Part shown: positions 45,854 through 56,572 of the stretch, one piece after another | Position numbering within the stretch: the stretch's first letter is position 1 | Layout of the letters: the number at the start of each line of letters is the position of its first letter | Source: Erythroxylum novogranatense | Taxonomy: Eukaryota > Streptophyta > Magnoliopsida > Malpighiales > Erythroxylaceae | Length of the DNA: 64,000 nucleotides | NCBI GenBank assembly: GCA_029891385.1 | Contig: JAIWQS010000236.1 | Location: forward strand, 1,475,501 to 1,539,500 | Direction of reading: 5' to 3' | Made by a program: the position numbers and the translations under genes | The notes under the pieces: generated by a model | Databases searched by the model: none | What the model saw: the letters and a program-made list of their open reading frames with translations, nothing else | What the model was told of the DNA's origin: nothing

Positions 45854-48800
45854 ATGGGGTTCCCTATAAGTTCCAATCTCAATCTCCGATGTTTGTCCCC
45901 GTCTTCTACGCCGTGTTTTACACGGTTCCAAAACCCTAAACCTAACTCTCCTCTTCTTCATTTTCTTTCCACCTTCACTCATCATCCTCTTCCTCCCACC
46001 AACCTCAAGGTAGGCCATATCCCACCTTCCTTTCTTTTTCATTTTTTTTAATAATCATATGATAATGATGTTGTCGTGAAGTGTATTGGAGTGGAGTGTT
46101 ATTGAAGTGGATTGGTTGTTTATTTATTCTTGTTTTCCTAATCATTGATTTATAGATGTCGTGCTCTGGTGCTTCGCGGCTCAGTTTTGTTTCCGTGAAG
46201 GCCCAGATGGCCACGGAGGAGAAGTCCATTTCTGGGGACAGGATGCTTGTTCGTTCTCATCTCAAATCTCTTGTGTTTGGTTACTGGGATAATCTTGGCT
46301 TGAAGTTTGGATTAATTGTTCAAAGCGCCTTCTTTTTTTGTGCATTAGGTGTTTGTGCCTCCTCATCCGTTGATCAAGCACTGGGTTTCGGTTCTCAGAA
46401 ATGAACAAACTCCATGCCCCATTTTTAGTATGTGATGTGTACGAATTTTTGAATTTATGCGTTATTACACGGGTTTATATTAGTTTTGTACAAGAATGTG
46501 CGCTGGGAGAGGTTTTTAGTCGATGAATGGTTTTGTTTGTTAAATTCATGTTTTCGATGACAGAAAATGCTCTGGCTGAGTTGGGGAGGTTACTTATGTA
46601 TGAAGCTTCAAGGGATTGGCTGGTATGTTATTATGATCTCTTATCAATTCTTGCCTTTGATTATGTTTTGTACACTTACTTGTTTTGCCGCCAGCCCACT
46701 GTAACCGGGGAGATACAATCACCAATGGGTGTTGCCTCGGTTGAATTCGTCGATCCCAGGGAGCCTGTGGCGGTCAGTTGATAGTTACAAATGATAAATC
46801 ATTTTTTTTTTAATTTTAGCCAGATGTTGACATGTGTTGTAGCTTCTAATTTGCTACTCCTTCGTGCTGTAATCGCACTAACATTTTCCTTCTTTTATTT
46901 ACAGGTTATTCCCATCTTGAGAGCTGGTCTAGCTCTTGCAGAACACGCAGCTAGTATCTTGCCAGCCACAAAAACTTATCATCTAGGTATGTTTTGTTCA
47001 CTATGCAAAGTCGGAGGGTTATGCACATTGTATAATCATAGTCTTCTGAATGTACTTTCCCTAGATAGGGTGGTGTTTGATGAAATCAAAACTGCATATC
47101 ACAGAATTAACAGAGGGAAGGATCATACTTGTCAGACAAGGGAGTTCTCTTCATTATTTTTATTTCAGTAATAATGAATTCTTTAATATCAGAATATTAA
47201 TATTAATCAAGCACTTACTCCTGAGAACATTATTGAGTTCCCTACATTTTTACAAACTTACATAGGGATCTTCTTTATTTAACTAATCACTGATCAAGGA
47301 ATTGTTTCTTTTTGTCTCCTTTTGTCTTTTATTTTCCATGTTGGATCTTTCCTTTCCATTTTCCTATGTTTTTTCTTAATAGTTTTCTTCGAGTAAGAAT
47401 ACTTGAGCAACAAAGGTAATGAAATTCCATCCCTTTATTGGAAATTAAGGTGTTAGCAGGGACGAGGAGACACTTCAGCCAACAGTTTATCTAAACAAGT
47501 AAGATCTCTATTGGAGAAATATGCTCAATTTAGCTCCAGATAATGTTGCTGAATTGTTAATAGTTTCAACAATTTTTGGGTCTAGCCTAGTAATTTAGGT
47601 AAACAATAGAGCTTTCATTATTGTAATTGTTCATTCTTATTTAGTTTTAGATTTGTTTGATATGCAGCATGGCCTTAGTGTTTAACGCTTTCTAATTATA
47701 GTATTCAAAGGTGCTTCTATGACATTTACATGTTCTCCTTATAGGTTACCTGATAAGTTTCCAGAAGGTTCTCGGATTTTTGTGGTAGATCCTATGCTAG
47801 CAACAGGTAGGATCTCTCTAACTTGTTACCCAACATGTTACAATATCATGCTGTTTATCTTTTGCTACATTCTTTTAAATTCTTGCAAATACAAGGAAGC
47901 TCAGGATGTCGTTCTAGCAGATCTTGAGTTTGGATTACAAATGAAGAAGCTTACATTGTGATGCCATGTGTGAATTATTCTGTTATGATGGAATAAGTGG
48001 AAGTGGATTGTCAAGACTCTAGACTTAACAAATGGAACTATTTTAAGACTGAGGCATAATTGATCTATTTCAGGCTTTGATGTGTCATTTAATTAAGTTG
48101 ATGCAAACATGCTTGTTAAGTGAAGTGCATACTACCTTGGATCAAAATCAGATTTCTCTGATCCTGTGAAGTCCTTAGATTCACTTCTCTTCATTAAATT
48201 TTCAGAAAAAATTGTTTCTTGCATTTAGCATAAGGTTGCAACATGGTGAACTCAAAATTTAGATCTTGTTCTGAAAATTGTCTGATCTAAAATACCGAAA
48301 AGCTTTTCCTGTTTCCTCAATGTTTTAACACTTATGTTATATTCCAGGGCGCCTACTTCTGTCAAATTATAGGAAGAACGGGATGTGATCCTCTGTGCCA
48401 GCAACCCTGGCTCTACTCTGTCCCAGTTCATTCCACATAAATAGATGGCTAGTATGGACTGGGACAGAGTAGGGCCAGGGTTGCTGGCACAGAGGATTTG
48501 AGGGGAGGAAGAACTGTGACAAAAGTGTGCTATTAAATAATGTCTAAAATGTTGACTTCAATCTTTTCCTTTTAACTGTTTCACAAACATTATCTTCCTT
48601 TTTCACGTTAACGAGAAAGCATTCATTTCTCAGATTCTTATTTCTCTTGGTAATCATTTTCTGGTACTACCTTCTGGATATACATGTTTTGAGGCAAATT
48701 TGCTTGATTTTAGGTGGCACAATAGTCGCAGCTCTTGACCTTGTTACGGAACGTGGGGTAGATAGCAAACAAATCAAAGTGGTAAGTTGGCATAAGTTCT

Positions 48801-49774
48801 CTGTACGCCTTTGTGTTTTTTGTTTCTTCATCAGCAATTTAAACGTTTGAATTCATGTATGCAGTTCTTAAATGGTACTTGTTGTTGCTTGATATTTATG
48901 AAAAGCATGAAATTCTATTGTGTCATGAGATGTTCCTGTTTAGATGGATTGCAAACATACCCAATGTTTTGGTATAATGCAAACATACCCAATTTTTTGG
49001 TATAGGGGTGGGATTAAATAATTCTAATGCTACTTAATTGTTTCTTGAAAAGGGTCATCTATTGTGTTGAATTTGAAAGATTATCAGCTTTGTAAAACAC
49101 ATGAAAATATTATTCTTCAATTTAGAATTGCACCTCATGTAGCATATTGTGATCTGTTCTTCATACTCCTCAGACTCGGCTCAGTTGGTTTCTCTTGGTG
49201 CTGTCTGTTAGTCTGTGGTTGAGATGGATCAAGTTCTGGTTGTGCTGTCTGTTAGTTTGTGTTTGAGATGGATCAAGTTCTGGTTTTCTTTTTCTCCTAT
49301 TTTATTTGGTTGCCAAGAAAATAAACTTGCGAAAGGATAGAAGGTCAATTAATTAAAAATTTACCATAACACGTGGAGCAGTTTTTTGGGATGCTCATTT
49401 AATTTAACCCCTTCGATCTGCAAGACTAACGTTATTTAGTAAAACGACAGATTTCTGCTGTTGCTGCTCCTCCAGCCCTTCAAAAGCTCAGTGAAAAGTT
49501 CCCTGGGTATGGTATTTCTAAACTAGTTCCTGATAAAGTAGATACGCATTTTGCTGAGCTTTTACTAATTATTTCTTTTCTTTTGACTTTACAGGCTTCA
49601 TGTTTACACAGGAATTATTGATCCTACAGTAAACAATAAAGGGTGAGTTCTGCTTTTGGCATAATTGTATAGAAACAATTAGATCTTATTTTGAGCCGCA
49701 AAATGGGACCTCCCCTTTTCAGGTTTATCGTTCCTGGACTAGGGGACGCTGGAGATCGGAGCTTTGGCACGTAA
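45854..49774 (+). CDS. UPP: Uracil phosphoribosyltransferase, plastid-targeted
   Basis: UPRT salvages uracil with PRPP to make UMP; the main plant enzyme acts in chloroplasts. Twelve exons join in frame: 45854-46009, 46156-46248, 46349-46427, 46564-46622, 46695-46772, 46905-46986, 47450-47498, 47745-47806, 48714-48781, 49451-49506, 49595-49642 and 49723-49774, about 293 residues. A Ser/Thr/Pro-rich N-terminus of about 60 residues is a transit peptide. Landmarks: FVPPHPLIKHWVSVLRNEQT, LGRLLMYEASRDWLPTV, VIPILRAGLALAEHA, the PRPP loop VVDPMLATGGT and the uracil-binding IVPGLGDAGDRSFGT. The 3' end is uncertain: reading on gives ACG TAA (stop 49772-49774) right after SFGT, but the GTAAGT there is also a good donor, and Arabidopsis UPRT, from memory, extends a few residues further. 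A competing ATG at 45850 opens a short out-of-frame peptide. Confidence 0.93.
48388..48497. repeat. Near-perfect inverted repeat, 40-bp arms, 30-bp loop
   Basis: Left arm 48388-48427 (ATCCTCTGTGCCAGCAACCC...) is complementary to right arm 48458-48497 with a single mismatch, inside UPRT intron 8 and in the direction of transcription. It could be a small foldback element or a young hairpin small-RNA precursor. Confidence 0.92.
49198..49285. repeat. 44-bp tandem duplication in UPRT intron 9
   Basis: Units at 49198-49241 and 49242-49285 begin GTGCTGTCTGTTAGT and differ at two or three positions. Confidence 0.88.
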
Positions 49775-50466
49775 GTATATTTTGTGGATGATCAGACAAT
49801 CATGATGCAGTAGCATGCAATTTTGATATATTGAGCCTTCAAGCAATCCCAGAGGCTGGCGAAGTTTTCAGTTCTGGGCAGGATTTTGTGTGGAAGGATT
49901 ATGCTGGGAAATATCAATTCTTTTGGCATTGTGAATCAGGAGCCACTGTCTGAACATAGTTTCCCATCATATTGTCAACTATTTAACATTAAAAGTACCT
50001 CTTGTGCCGTAAGTACAATCATCTGAAGACGATTGCAAGAATTCTAAACTCTTATTATGCAATTATTGATAAATTTGATGTCAAGATTTTCTGAGAAAAG
50101 TATCAGCTGATTTGGAAGAGACTTGCTCTTTGGTTAGTTTCATTTTACAACTTGGAAAGATGTATAACAAAGGATTAGACAGAAGTTTTCCGGATCTGAG
50201 AATAGAAGGACCAAAGGAAAGAAGGAAAAAAGGACAGAAAGTGAGGTGACGCAAAAGTAGTGATGCATTTAATCCTGACGATGATGATGATATTAATTAA
50301 AATAATATTAATCAAGATAAATATAAAGATTATACAAATATAGACAAAAGAAGAAAGTAGAAAATAAAATAATGTTATATTTAATAAATAAAATTAATTT
50401 TTATAATACAAAACAAAAGATAGTATTAAAAGAGGGTTGGGTTTATACTGAACGAAGAAGTTGAAA
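49775..50466. other. UPRT 3' region and shared duplication block A
   Basis: UPRT trailing sequence is followed by block A (about 50060-50189), which recurs at about 53582-53721 as part of a segmental duplication. No other gene is seen. Confidence 0.6.
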
Positions 50467-50682
50467 TCAACATGCGCTGCCTCCAGCGCCGCCGCCAAAG
50501 CCACCACCTCCTCCTCCCATATCACCACCATGATTGTGATGAGTATGATGATGATGATGATGATGGTTAAAGCCAGAGCTGCCTCCACTGCCACCTCCAA
50601 AGCTTCGAAAAGTACAACTCAAGAGAACGGACACAACAACAAAACAAACAAATACTACGATGAAGATTACCCAGATTTCCAT
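50467..50682 (-). CDS. Small membrane-anchored Gly/His-rich protein
   Basis: A 71-residue frame on the minus strand. Residues 1-25 (MEIWVIFIVVFVCFVVVSVLLS) form one hydrophobic segment, either an anchor or a signal peptide. A short linker CTFRSFGGGSGGSSGF leads to a His cluster (seven in a row, then THHNH) and a Gly-rich tail ending in Cys (GGAGGSAC). A TATA-like CTATAAAAGC (minus strand, 50742-50733) lies about 50 bp upstream of the ATG. It is paralogous to the gene at 52429: same ME-x-W start, hydrophobic segment, Gly-rich tail and terminal Cys followed by TGA. The family is not one I can name. The His run could bind metal, but that is speculation. Being short and low in complexity, it could also be a chance frame; the paralogue argues against that. 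Confidence 0.6.
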   Translation of the reverse strand: MEIWVIFIVVFVCFVVVSVLLSCTFRSFGGGSGGSSGFNHHHHHHHTHHNHGGDMGGGGGGFGGGAGGSAC

Positions 50683-50732
50683 AATGTCTTAAAACTTGCT
50701 TATACCATTTCTAGTCCTGGATCTAGCTTCAT

Positions 50733-50742
50733 GCTTTTATAG
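50733..50742 (-). promoter_or_regulatory. Candidate TATA box of the Gly/His-rich gene
   Basis: The minus strand reads CTATAAAAGC about 50 bp before the start codon at 50682, a typical plant TATA position. Confidence 0.5.
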
Positions 50743-51001
50743 TTATGCATTTCTGACTAGTCTTTCAATTTCAGTCCAACACTACTTTGATACGTAAGTC
50801 CTTGACCACGTTAGCGTGTAGTATGATCTTTGTGATGAATTGAAATCCTTCTTTTCCACAAATTGTTAGAAGTACACGCATTTTATTTTATTTTTGTTTA
50901 CCATGTACTAATATCAAGGTATTAGTACATATATATAAAAAGATACTTTTGGTAAAATTTTAGTTTCAAATTTTAAACAACTACATATATATATATAAAA
51001 A

Positions 51002-51094
51002 GATTTCAAATTCGAGACTTCACTTAAATTAAAAGAGCCTCGTATAAAAAGATTTCAAATTCGAGACTTCACTTAAATTAAAAGAGCCTCGTAT
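51002..51094. repeat. 49-bp perfect tandem duplication
   Basis: GATTTCAAATTCGAGACTTC starts at 51002 and again at 51051. The units are identical through GAGCCTCGTAT, linked by AAAAA. Confidence 0.9.
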
Positions 51095-52428
51095 CAAATC
51101 ACTTATACCTTGATATTAGTAAGACGCATTTTATTGGTCAACTTAGAGAGGTAACGCACATGCCCATCAGTTTTTCCTTCGTTTTACCCGAATAGTCTAA
51201 TACCAAGAAAGAAAAAAGGAAATGATGAGTTGGAAAAAGAGTTTTTATGGTGCATGTTGCTCGTGCAATCTGGACTTTCTGGTAAGAGAATTTAACTATT
51301 TATATGGTTATTTGAAATTTATATATGAAAAATATTGTTAATAAAAATAAATAAATAATGTGAAATACTATTTTTAAAACATTATAACCGTTACCATAAT
51401 CAAATCCAGTATCTATATTGGTATGATATTCAAAGTATTATTTACGATAGAATATGAAAAAATCCTAATATTATAAAAAGTTTAAATTAAATTCTAACAT
51501 TTTCAAAACAGAATGAAAAATTTAATGAGATTAACTCTCCGTCATCAGTTAAACGTTACGTTGATGTTTACATGACATTATTATTTATTTTAAATAAAAG
51601 TTGATCATATTGTAACCGAAGAAGTGAGATCTACTTTCTAGAATATATAAATATGGACCTATGCATTGTCCGAAATGTATAAACAGTGGGCTCTGCTATT
51701 AGAACCATTTTTAATTAATTTAAAAATTAATTATACAACAGTAGGCCTATTTTATATTTAAAATGTAAAAAAAATATAATGTGAGCTTTGGCATGACATT
51801 AACTAGCAAAAGTTAACTCCGTCAAATTTTTATCTATTAAAAATCTGTTCTAAATATTTTGAAAACTTTATAATTCAATTTGAACAAAACATTAAGGTTC
51901 AGGTTAAACGTTGAAGTTAAAATGAGATTTTGGCTACTAAATTTTAGGGTAGATTCGTTTTTATTGAAACTTTAAATCCGAATTCAACTAATTTCGAGCT
52001 CTAAAATTTTAAGAAAATAATATAATTTTAATTTTTAAAATTAAAAACATATTAATTTAATCATTATTGATTCCTCACTAATTCATCACCTTCTTTCCAA
52101 ATAATTTAATTAGATTTTAATTAAACTTAACTAGCTTGTTAAAATTAAAGATGATTTTTATAAATAATTAACTATTGACATCGAATTATATAAATTTATT
52201 AATTGAAATTTTGTTTAATATAAATTTAATTAATAAAATAATAATTAATAAATTTACAATAATAATACAAATCGGACACAAGAAATAATATCTCTTAGCC
52301 AGGACATGCTTATGTTACAAACACGTATAATTGCTCATGCAAATGTATTGTTCTGCGCAGAAACCATCAGCAGTAGACAGAAATTGGCTGCATGCTTCAT
52401 GCGACGGCCACAAAGAAGTTCTAAGACA

Positions 52429-52749
52429 TCAACATCCCATTCCTCCTCCTCCACCAGAATCACAAACACCGCCACCGCCACCGCCACCTGAGTTGCCAAA
52501 ATCACATGTTCCTCCACCGTTACCTCCTCCATTACCAAAGTCGTACCCACCACCACCATAATCAACACCTCCCATATCAACGCTTATGTCCGCGGTGCCC
52601 ACGTCTCCACCATCACCACCTCCACCACCACCACCTCCTCGGTCGAGCTTTTTTCCAGCACCGCCGTATACTCTGCCGAGGATTACCACGAGAATAAAAA
52701 TAGCGAGCGTCGAGCACCAGAGTATGATTCCAATTCCCCAAAACTCCAT
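52429..52749 (-). CDS. Small membrane-anchored Gly/Cys-rich protein
   Basis: A 106-residue frame on the minus strand. It begins MEFWGIGIILWCSTLAIFIL, one hydrophobic segment of about 22 residues, followed by a basic patch (GRVYGGAGKKLDRG), which favours a cytosolic tail with the N-terminus outside, or a signal anchor. The rest is Gly-rich with Asp, Tyr and three Cys in short motifs (TCDFG, VCDSG and the terminal MGC). A TATA-like TTTATATATAA on the minus strand lies at about 52817-52828, some 70 bp upstream. It is the paralogue of the gene at 50467. The pair lies in a duplicated segment whose second copy has lost both genes. Resemblance to glycine-rich cell-wall proteins is compositional only, and the function is unknown. 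Confidence 0.65.
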   Translation of the reverse strand: MEFWGIGIILWCSTLAIFILVVILGRVYGGAGKKLDRGGGGGGGGDGGDVGTADISVDMGGVDYGGGGYDFGNGGGNGGGTCDFGNSGGGGGGGVCDSGGGGGMGC

Positions 52750-53739
52750 TTACTTGATGCACTAATCAATTCTTTCCTTGTATAGCGACAGACCAAATTC
52801 TCTAGTTAGTCGCGACATTATATATAAATCTTACTATCTATTATAGATACAGAAGCAACGCGTTGTGTTTAACGAGTCTAACAAGCATACAATTCGAAGT
52901 TATTGGCAATCATGAGGTTGACTTTACTACAAGGTTTTATTAATTATCTTAGGGTTAGCAACGAGTCAGACTCGGTTCGAGGGTCAGTCAAATAACCGGT
53001 CGGTCCAAAATCAATCGACTCGGATTCGTTTCAGGCTGTTTTGCTGGTACTGGAATATAGTAATTGGTTCCTTAGACCCGACTAAGTCGTTATCTTCTGA
53101 TTAATTTGATTAGTATTGATGATAGGTCTACTTGTCTTTGTGTTTGAAAAGTCCTAGGTTTAATTGTCTTGTAATTGAATAAGTAATAACATTGAAGCTA
53201 TGTTCCATGAACTGCTCCAGAAAACTTGGGAGTTTGACTCAGCTCGCAGATTTTTATATACTCCATTTATATACATAGCTGAGCATAGTGAATTACATAA
53301 TTACTCAGCTCCGGACACTACCAAGAAGTAAGATTAGAGGTAATCCCCTGAGCTTAGTCCGGTCTGAGCTTAATATGGTCGATTCAATTGATCAAACTTT
53401 AGGTTTAAATTTGATTTTTTGTAATAGAAAATTTTGAATTTTAGACTAAGTTTAAGGTTAGACTATTAGAGTTTAACCTAATTTGATGTTTGAAAACTTT
53501 TAAAAATGATATAGTTGTAATCAAAATGAAATCGATTTCTATTTTAATTTAAAAATAAAATTGGGTTGGGCTAAATTTCGAAAATTATTGATAAATTAGA
53601 AGTCAATATTTTCTCTAAGAAAAGTATTAGCTGATTTGGAAAAGACTTGATGCTTATGCTTTGGTTAGTTTCATCTTACAACTTGGAGAGAAATATAACA
53701 AAGGATTAGACAGATGTTTTAGCTTATTTTGGTATTAAG
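52750..53739. other. Intergenic DNA with duplication blocks C and A'
   Basis: Block C (about 53027-53260) recurs at 54417-54607 and, beyond the LINE pair, at 61676-61730. Block A' (53582-53721) copies 50060-50189. No gene is seen. Confidence 0.6.
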
Positions 53740-54327
53740 ATTTCATTGGACATTACTCTGTGAAATTGCCTTAGTTATGCAAAAGATCTGAAAACCCACC
53801 GAGAGAGGTCACAGAAGAAACCAAAAAACCCGGAGAAGCTTACACAAGTTTCATCATACCTCTCCTTTAAATCTCTCCATAAGTCATAAGCAGATGTTGT
53901 GTATAGAAATGCCTCGACTATTTCTTTTAAGGTAGAATTTCCTAAATTACCATACAGTCTATTCTGCACCGTTAATCAAGGCTGGGCAAATCTTCCTCTA
54001 GTTTCTTGCATTGTCAATCAATGAACTGAAGCTTGACTCTCGCCCCTAAAGCAATTCACATCGCTCTGCTCCACGACAGATATTTGCTTCCAACAAGAGG
54101 GATTGTAACTACCACCATTCCTGGATATCTGAACTATGGAAATACAAAGGATCTCCATTGTTACTTGGTCTAAACAATGCTAGAAGCCATGCTTGTTTTG
54201 ATCAGGAAATTTGAAGTTTCATATCACTGATACCATGTTGTAATGGAAGGAAGAAAAATGTTTTATTTCTTTATATACAATTAAGCTACTTATTTCCCCT
54301 TCCAACAATCTTGAATATTATACAACA
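53740..54327 (-). mobile_element. Fragment of a short-LTR copia-type element: LTR, primer site, gag start
   Basis: On the minus strand a TGTTG...CAACA-bounded stretch (54327-54236, 92 bp) is followed at once by TGGTATCAG (54235-54227), a Met-tRNA primer site. A partial gag frame at 53969-53775 contains NSTLKEIVEAFLYTTSAYDLWRDL, a copia gag N-terminal domain. Neither the rest of pol nor a second LTR is present. The 92-bp LTR is unusually short, so the LTR outer edge is uncertain. Confidence 0.6.
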
Positions 54328-54606
54328 AGAACTAATCTCTCTTAATTAGCCAGCACATGCTTATGTTAGGAAAACGTATAATTGCTCTGCATACGATGCG
54401 GTGGCCACGGACGAAACTTCGTTTCAGGCTGGTTTGCATCCCTATCTGTCGTTTTAGTAGTCATGAACTGGCATTGGAATATCGTAATTGGTTCCTTGCT
54501 TGACTAATTCGTCACTTTCTTATCATTTGATTAGAATTTATCCTAGGTTTAATTGTCTTTTTTTTTTTTAAAGTCAAAAGTCCTAGGTTTAAATATCTTG
54601 TAATTA

Positions 54607-54621
54607 AATAAGCAATGAGGG
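54607..54621 (+). repeat. Target duplication, left copy, of LINE A (15 bp)
   Basis: AATAAGCAATGAGGG here is repeated exactly at 56425-56439 after the LINE A 3' end. Confidence 0.88.
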
Positions 54622-54676
54622 TTGGCGCGGCAAATTTTTATCGCTAGCAGGCCGGACCACATTAATCCAATCCATC

Positions 54677-55720
54677 TTGTCTGCACTCCCAAACTACACT
54701 ATGCAAACAGTGAAACTCCCGCGTCAATTATGTGATGATCTTGAAAGGATTATTCGACGCTTCCTTTGGGGGTCTACGGATGAGCTTCGGAAAACTGGTT
54801 TAATGAATTGGGATTCAGTGTGCAAGCCGAAAGAGGATGGTGGTTTAGGACTCTGCAAAATCCAAGAAACTAATGCTGCATTTCTGAGCAAACTTAGTTG
54901 GCAGTTATTAACTCGGCCTGAGGCATTATGGGTACAGGTCTTACGTGCCAAATATAGGTTTAACCGCACCACCTTACCTACACATATTGTAGCTTCAGGT
55001 GGGTCAATGGTTTGGCGAGGAATTGCATCGGTCTGGGAGCATGTTTTGAAAGGCTTAAAATGGGTAGTGGGTAATGGAGCCCAAACACAATTTTGGTGTG
55101 ACGCATGGGTACATGATTTTGGGCCGCTCCAAAACTAGGCACTTCGGCCTATTCCAGAACATTTGCTTCATCACCCAATCCAAGAGTTTGTGGATGCCCG
55201 AGGATGATGGCAATGGAGCTTGTTCCAAGATTACCTCCCATCCGAGATTTGCATGGCGATTGCCAGTATTCTACCTCCAAGCCCTCATTATGGTCCGGAC
55301 CGTATATTTTGGGACGCTTCACCGTCAGGAACTTTTTCCATTCGCTCAGCCTACAATTTGATCACTCGCCAGTCTTGCAATCATCGCAATAGTTTCTGGG
55401 ACAGGATGTGGAAATGGGATGGTCCACAAAAAATTCGTGCTTTCCTGTGACTACTGGCTCATGACAAACTTCCCTCCAATCTACAAAGAACTTGCAGGTA
55501 TCAATCAACGGATCCTTCATGCCAACATTGCGGGGCAGTGGAATCGATTTTGCATATAGTTCGCAACGGATGCCGAGCTCAGCGAATTTGGCGAGGTGTT
55601 AATTGTAATCTTGTCTCTGATGAGTTCTTCCAAAAAGATAAGAATCAATGGTTGCTGGATAACTAACGCCCACGTCAGACGATACAAGGAATTGATTGGT
55701 CGGTCTTCTTTGGCACAGCA
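54677..55720 (+). pseudogene. LINE A RT C-terminus and zf-RVT region
   Basis: The open part 54677-55138 reads 'SALPNYTMQTVKLPRQLCDDLERIIRRFLWG', then WDSVCKPKEDGGLGL and LRAKYRF, the standard end of plant LINE reverse transcriptases. After frame changes, 55220-55450 and the stretch beyond carry the zf-RVT domain (PSGTFSIRSAYNLI, WKWDGPQKIRAFL, then a C..C..H..C cluster near 55500-55570). Stops interrupt it in several places. Confidence 0.87.
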
Positions 55721-55840
55721 TGCTGGTTCCTTTGGATTTGACGTAACAAATCAATTTTTAATACTCACTTTTCCTGGCCGAGTGCTCCTCATGCCGCAGT
55801 TATTCAGTATGTCCATTCGATCTTTCAGGCCAAAATACTG

Positions 55841-56398
55841 GTGGAACGTGCCCTCCGGTGTCCGAGACAACGGGTGGAGATTCTTGTTGGTTGGAATAAC
55901 TCTCCCCAGGGATGGGTTCGTCTAAACACTGATGGTGCTTTTCGCGCGTCAATGTCGAAGGCCACTGCAGGTGGCATCCTCCGAGACAGTACAGGGGCAT
56001 GGCTAGGGGGCTTTGTGCATAATATTGGTTACTGTACTTCAGTTAGTGCAGAGCTCTGGGGGGTGTTTTCTGGTTTATCACTGGCATGGAATATGGGCTA
56101 TCGGAGGGTGGAACTGGACATTGATTCCTTGACAGTCATCAATTTATTATCATCCTCCTCAACATCCTCAATACCTTTTAACGCGTTACTTTTGGGAATC
56201 AATCAATTATTGCATCGCCAATGGATTGTAAAAGCTAGACATATTTACCGTGAAGCAAATAGAGCTGCGGATTGGCTAGCTAACTATGCCCGATCTCTAG
56301 ACATCGGCATCTATTGGTATCACAACCTGCCTGTGGGTTGCTTCACTATCCTCTTGGAGGATATATCTGGGGTTTCTTTTCCCCGCTTAGTAGTTTAA
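55841..56398 (+). pseudogene. LINE A RNase H domain
   Basis: About 185 residues stay open. They carry the plant LINE RNase H (RVT_3) landmarks: WVRLNTDGAF (first catalytic Asp), AGGILRDSTGAWLGGF, SAELWGVFSGLSLAW (Glu), VELDIDSLTVINLL (Asp), and ARHIYREANRAADWLAN (the terminal His-Arg-Glu-Asp region). The domain itself looks intact, although upstream parts are broken. Confidence 0.9.
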
Positions 56399-56572
56399 TA
56401 TGTTTGTAATTCTCCTTTTAAAAAAATAAGCAATGAGGGAGGAGAGAAAAGGTTAGTGAGAGAAAAGGTGGCGTTTTGGCATTTGATCTTCTTCACATGC
56501 AGCAGGAGGTTTACGATACTAGAATTGATACCCAGACTTGCGTTACTTTGATCACGCACACTTGGGAGAGCC

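Larger units (their letters stand above)
50683..52428. other. Intergenic DNA between the two Gly-rich genes
   Basis: The stretch is AT-rich without supportable coding. It holds a 49-bp tandem duplication (51002-51094) and, at 52296-52412, block B of the segmental duplication, which is the 3' flank of the next minus-strand gene. Confidence 0.55.
54622..56424 (+). mobile_element. LINE A: 5'-truncated L1-type retrotransposon
   Basis: This is the 3' third of an L1-type LINE. It starts inside the RT C-terminal region (the counterpart of about 59870 in LINE B) and runs through the zinc-finger-like connection and RNase H to a short A-run (TTTTAAAAAA). Perfect 15-bp target duplications flank it. Its second half is homologous to, but clearly diverged from, LINE B. 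5' truncation is usual for LINEs, and this copy could not move by itself. Confidence 0.9.

Noticed and set aside
45850..45915. ATG at 45850 as the UPRT start
   Set aside because: It opens a short peptide out of frame with the UPRT exons; the ATG at 45854 joins in frame and gives a transit-like N-terminus.
52306..52697. Pro/His/Thr-rich frames on the plus strand
   Set aside because: They are the antisense of the Gly-rich gene at 52429-52749 and follow from its GGN codons.
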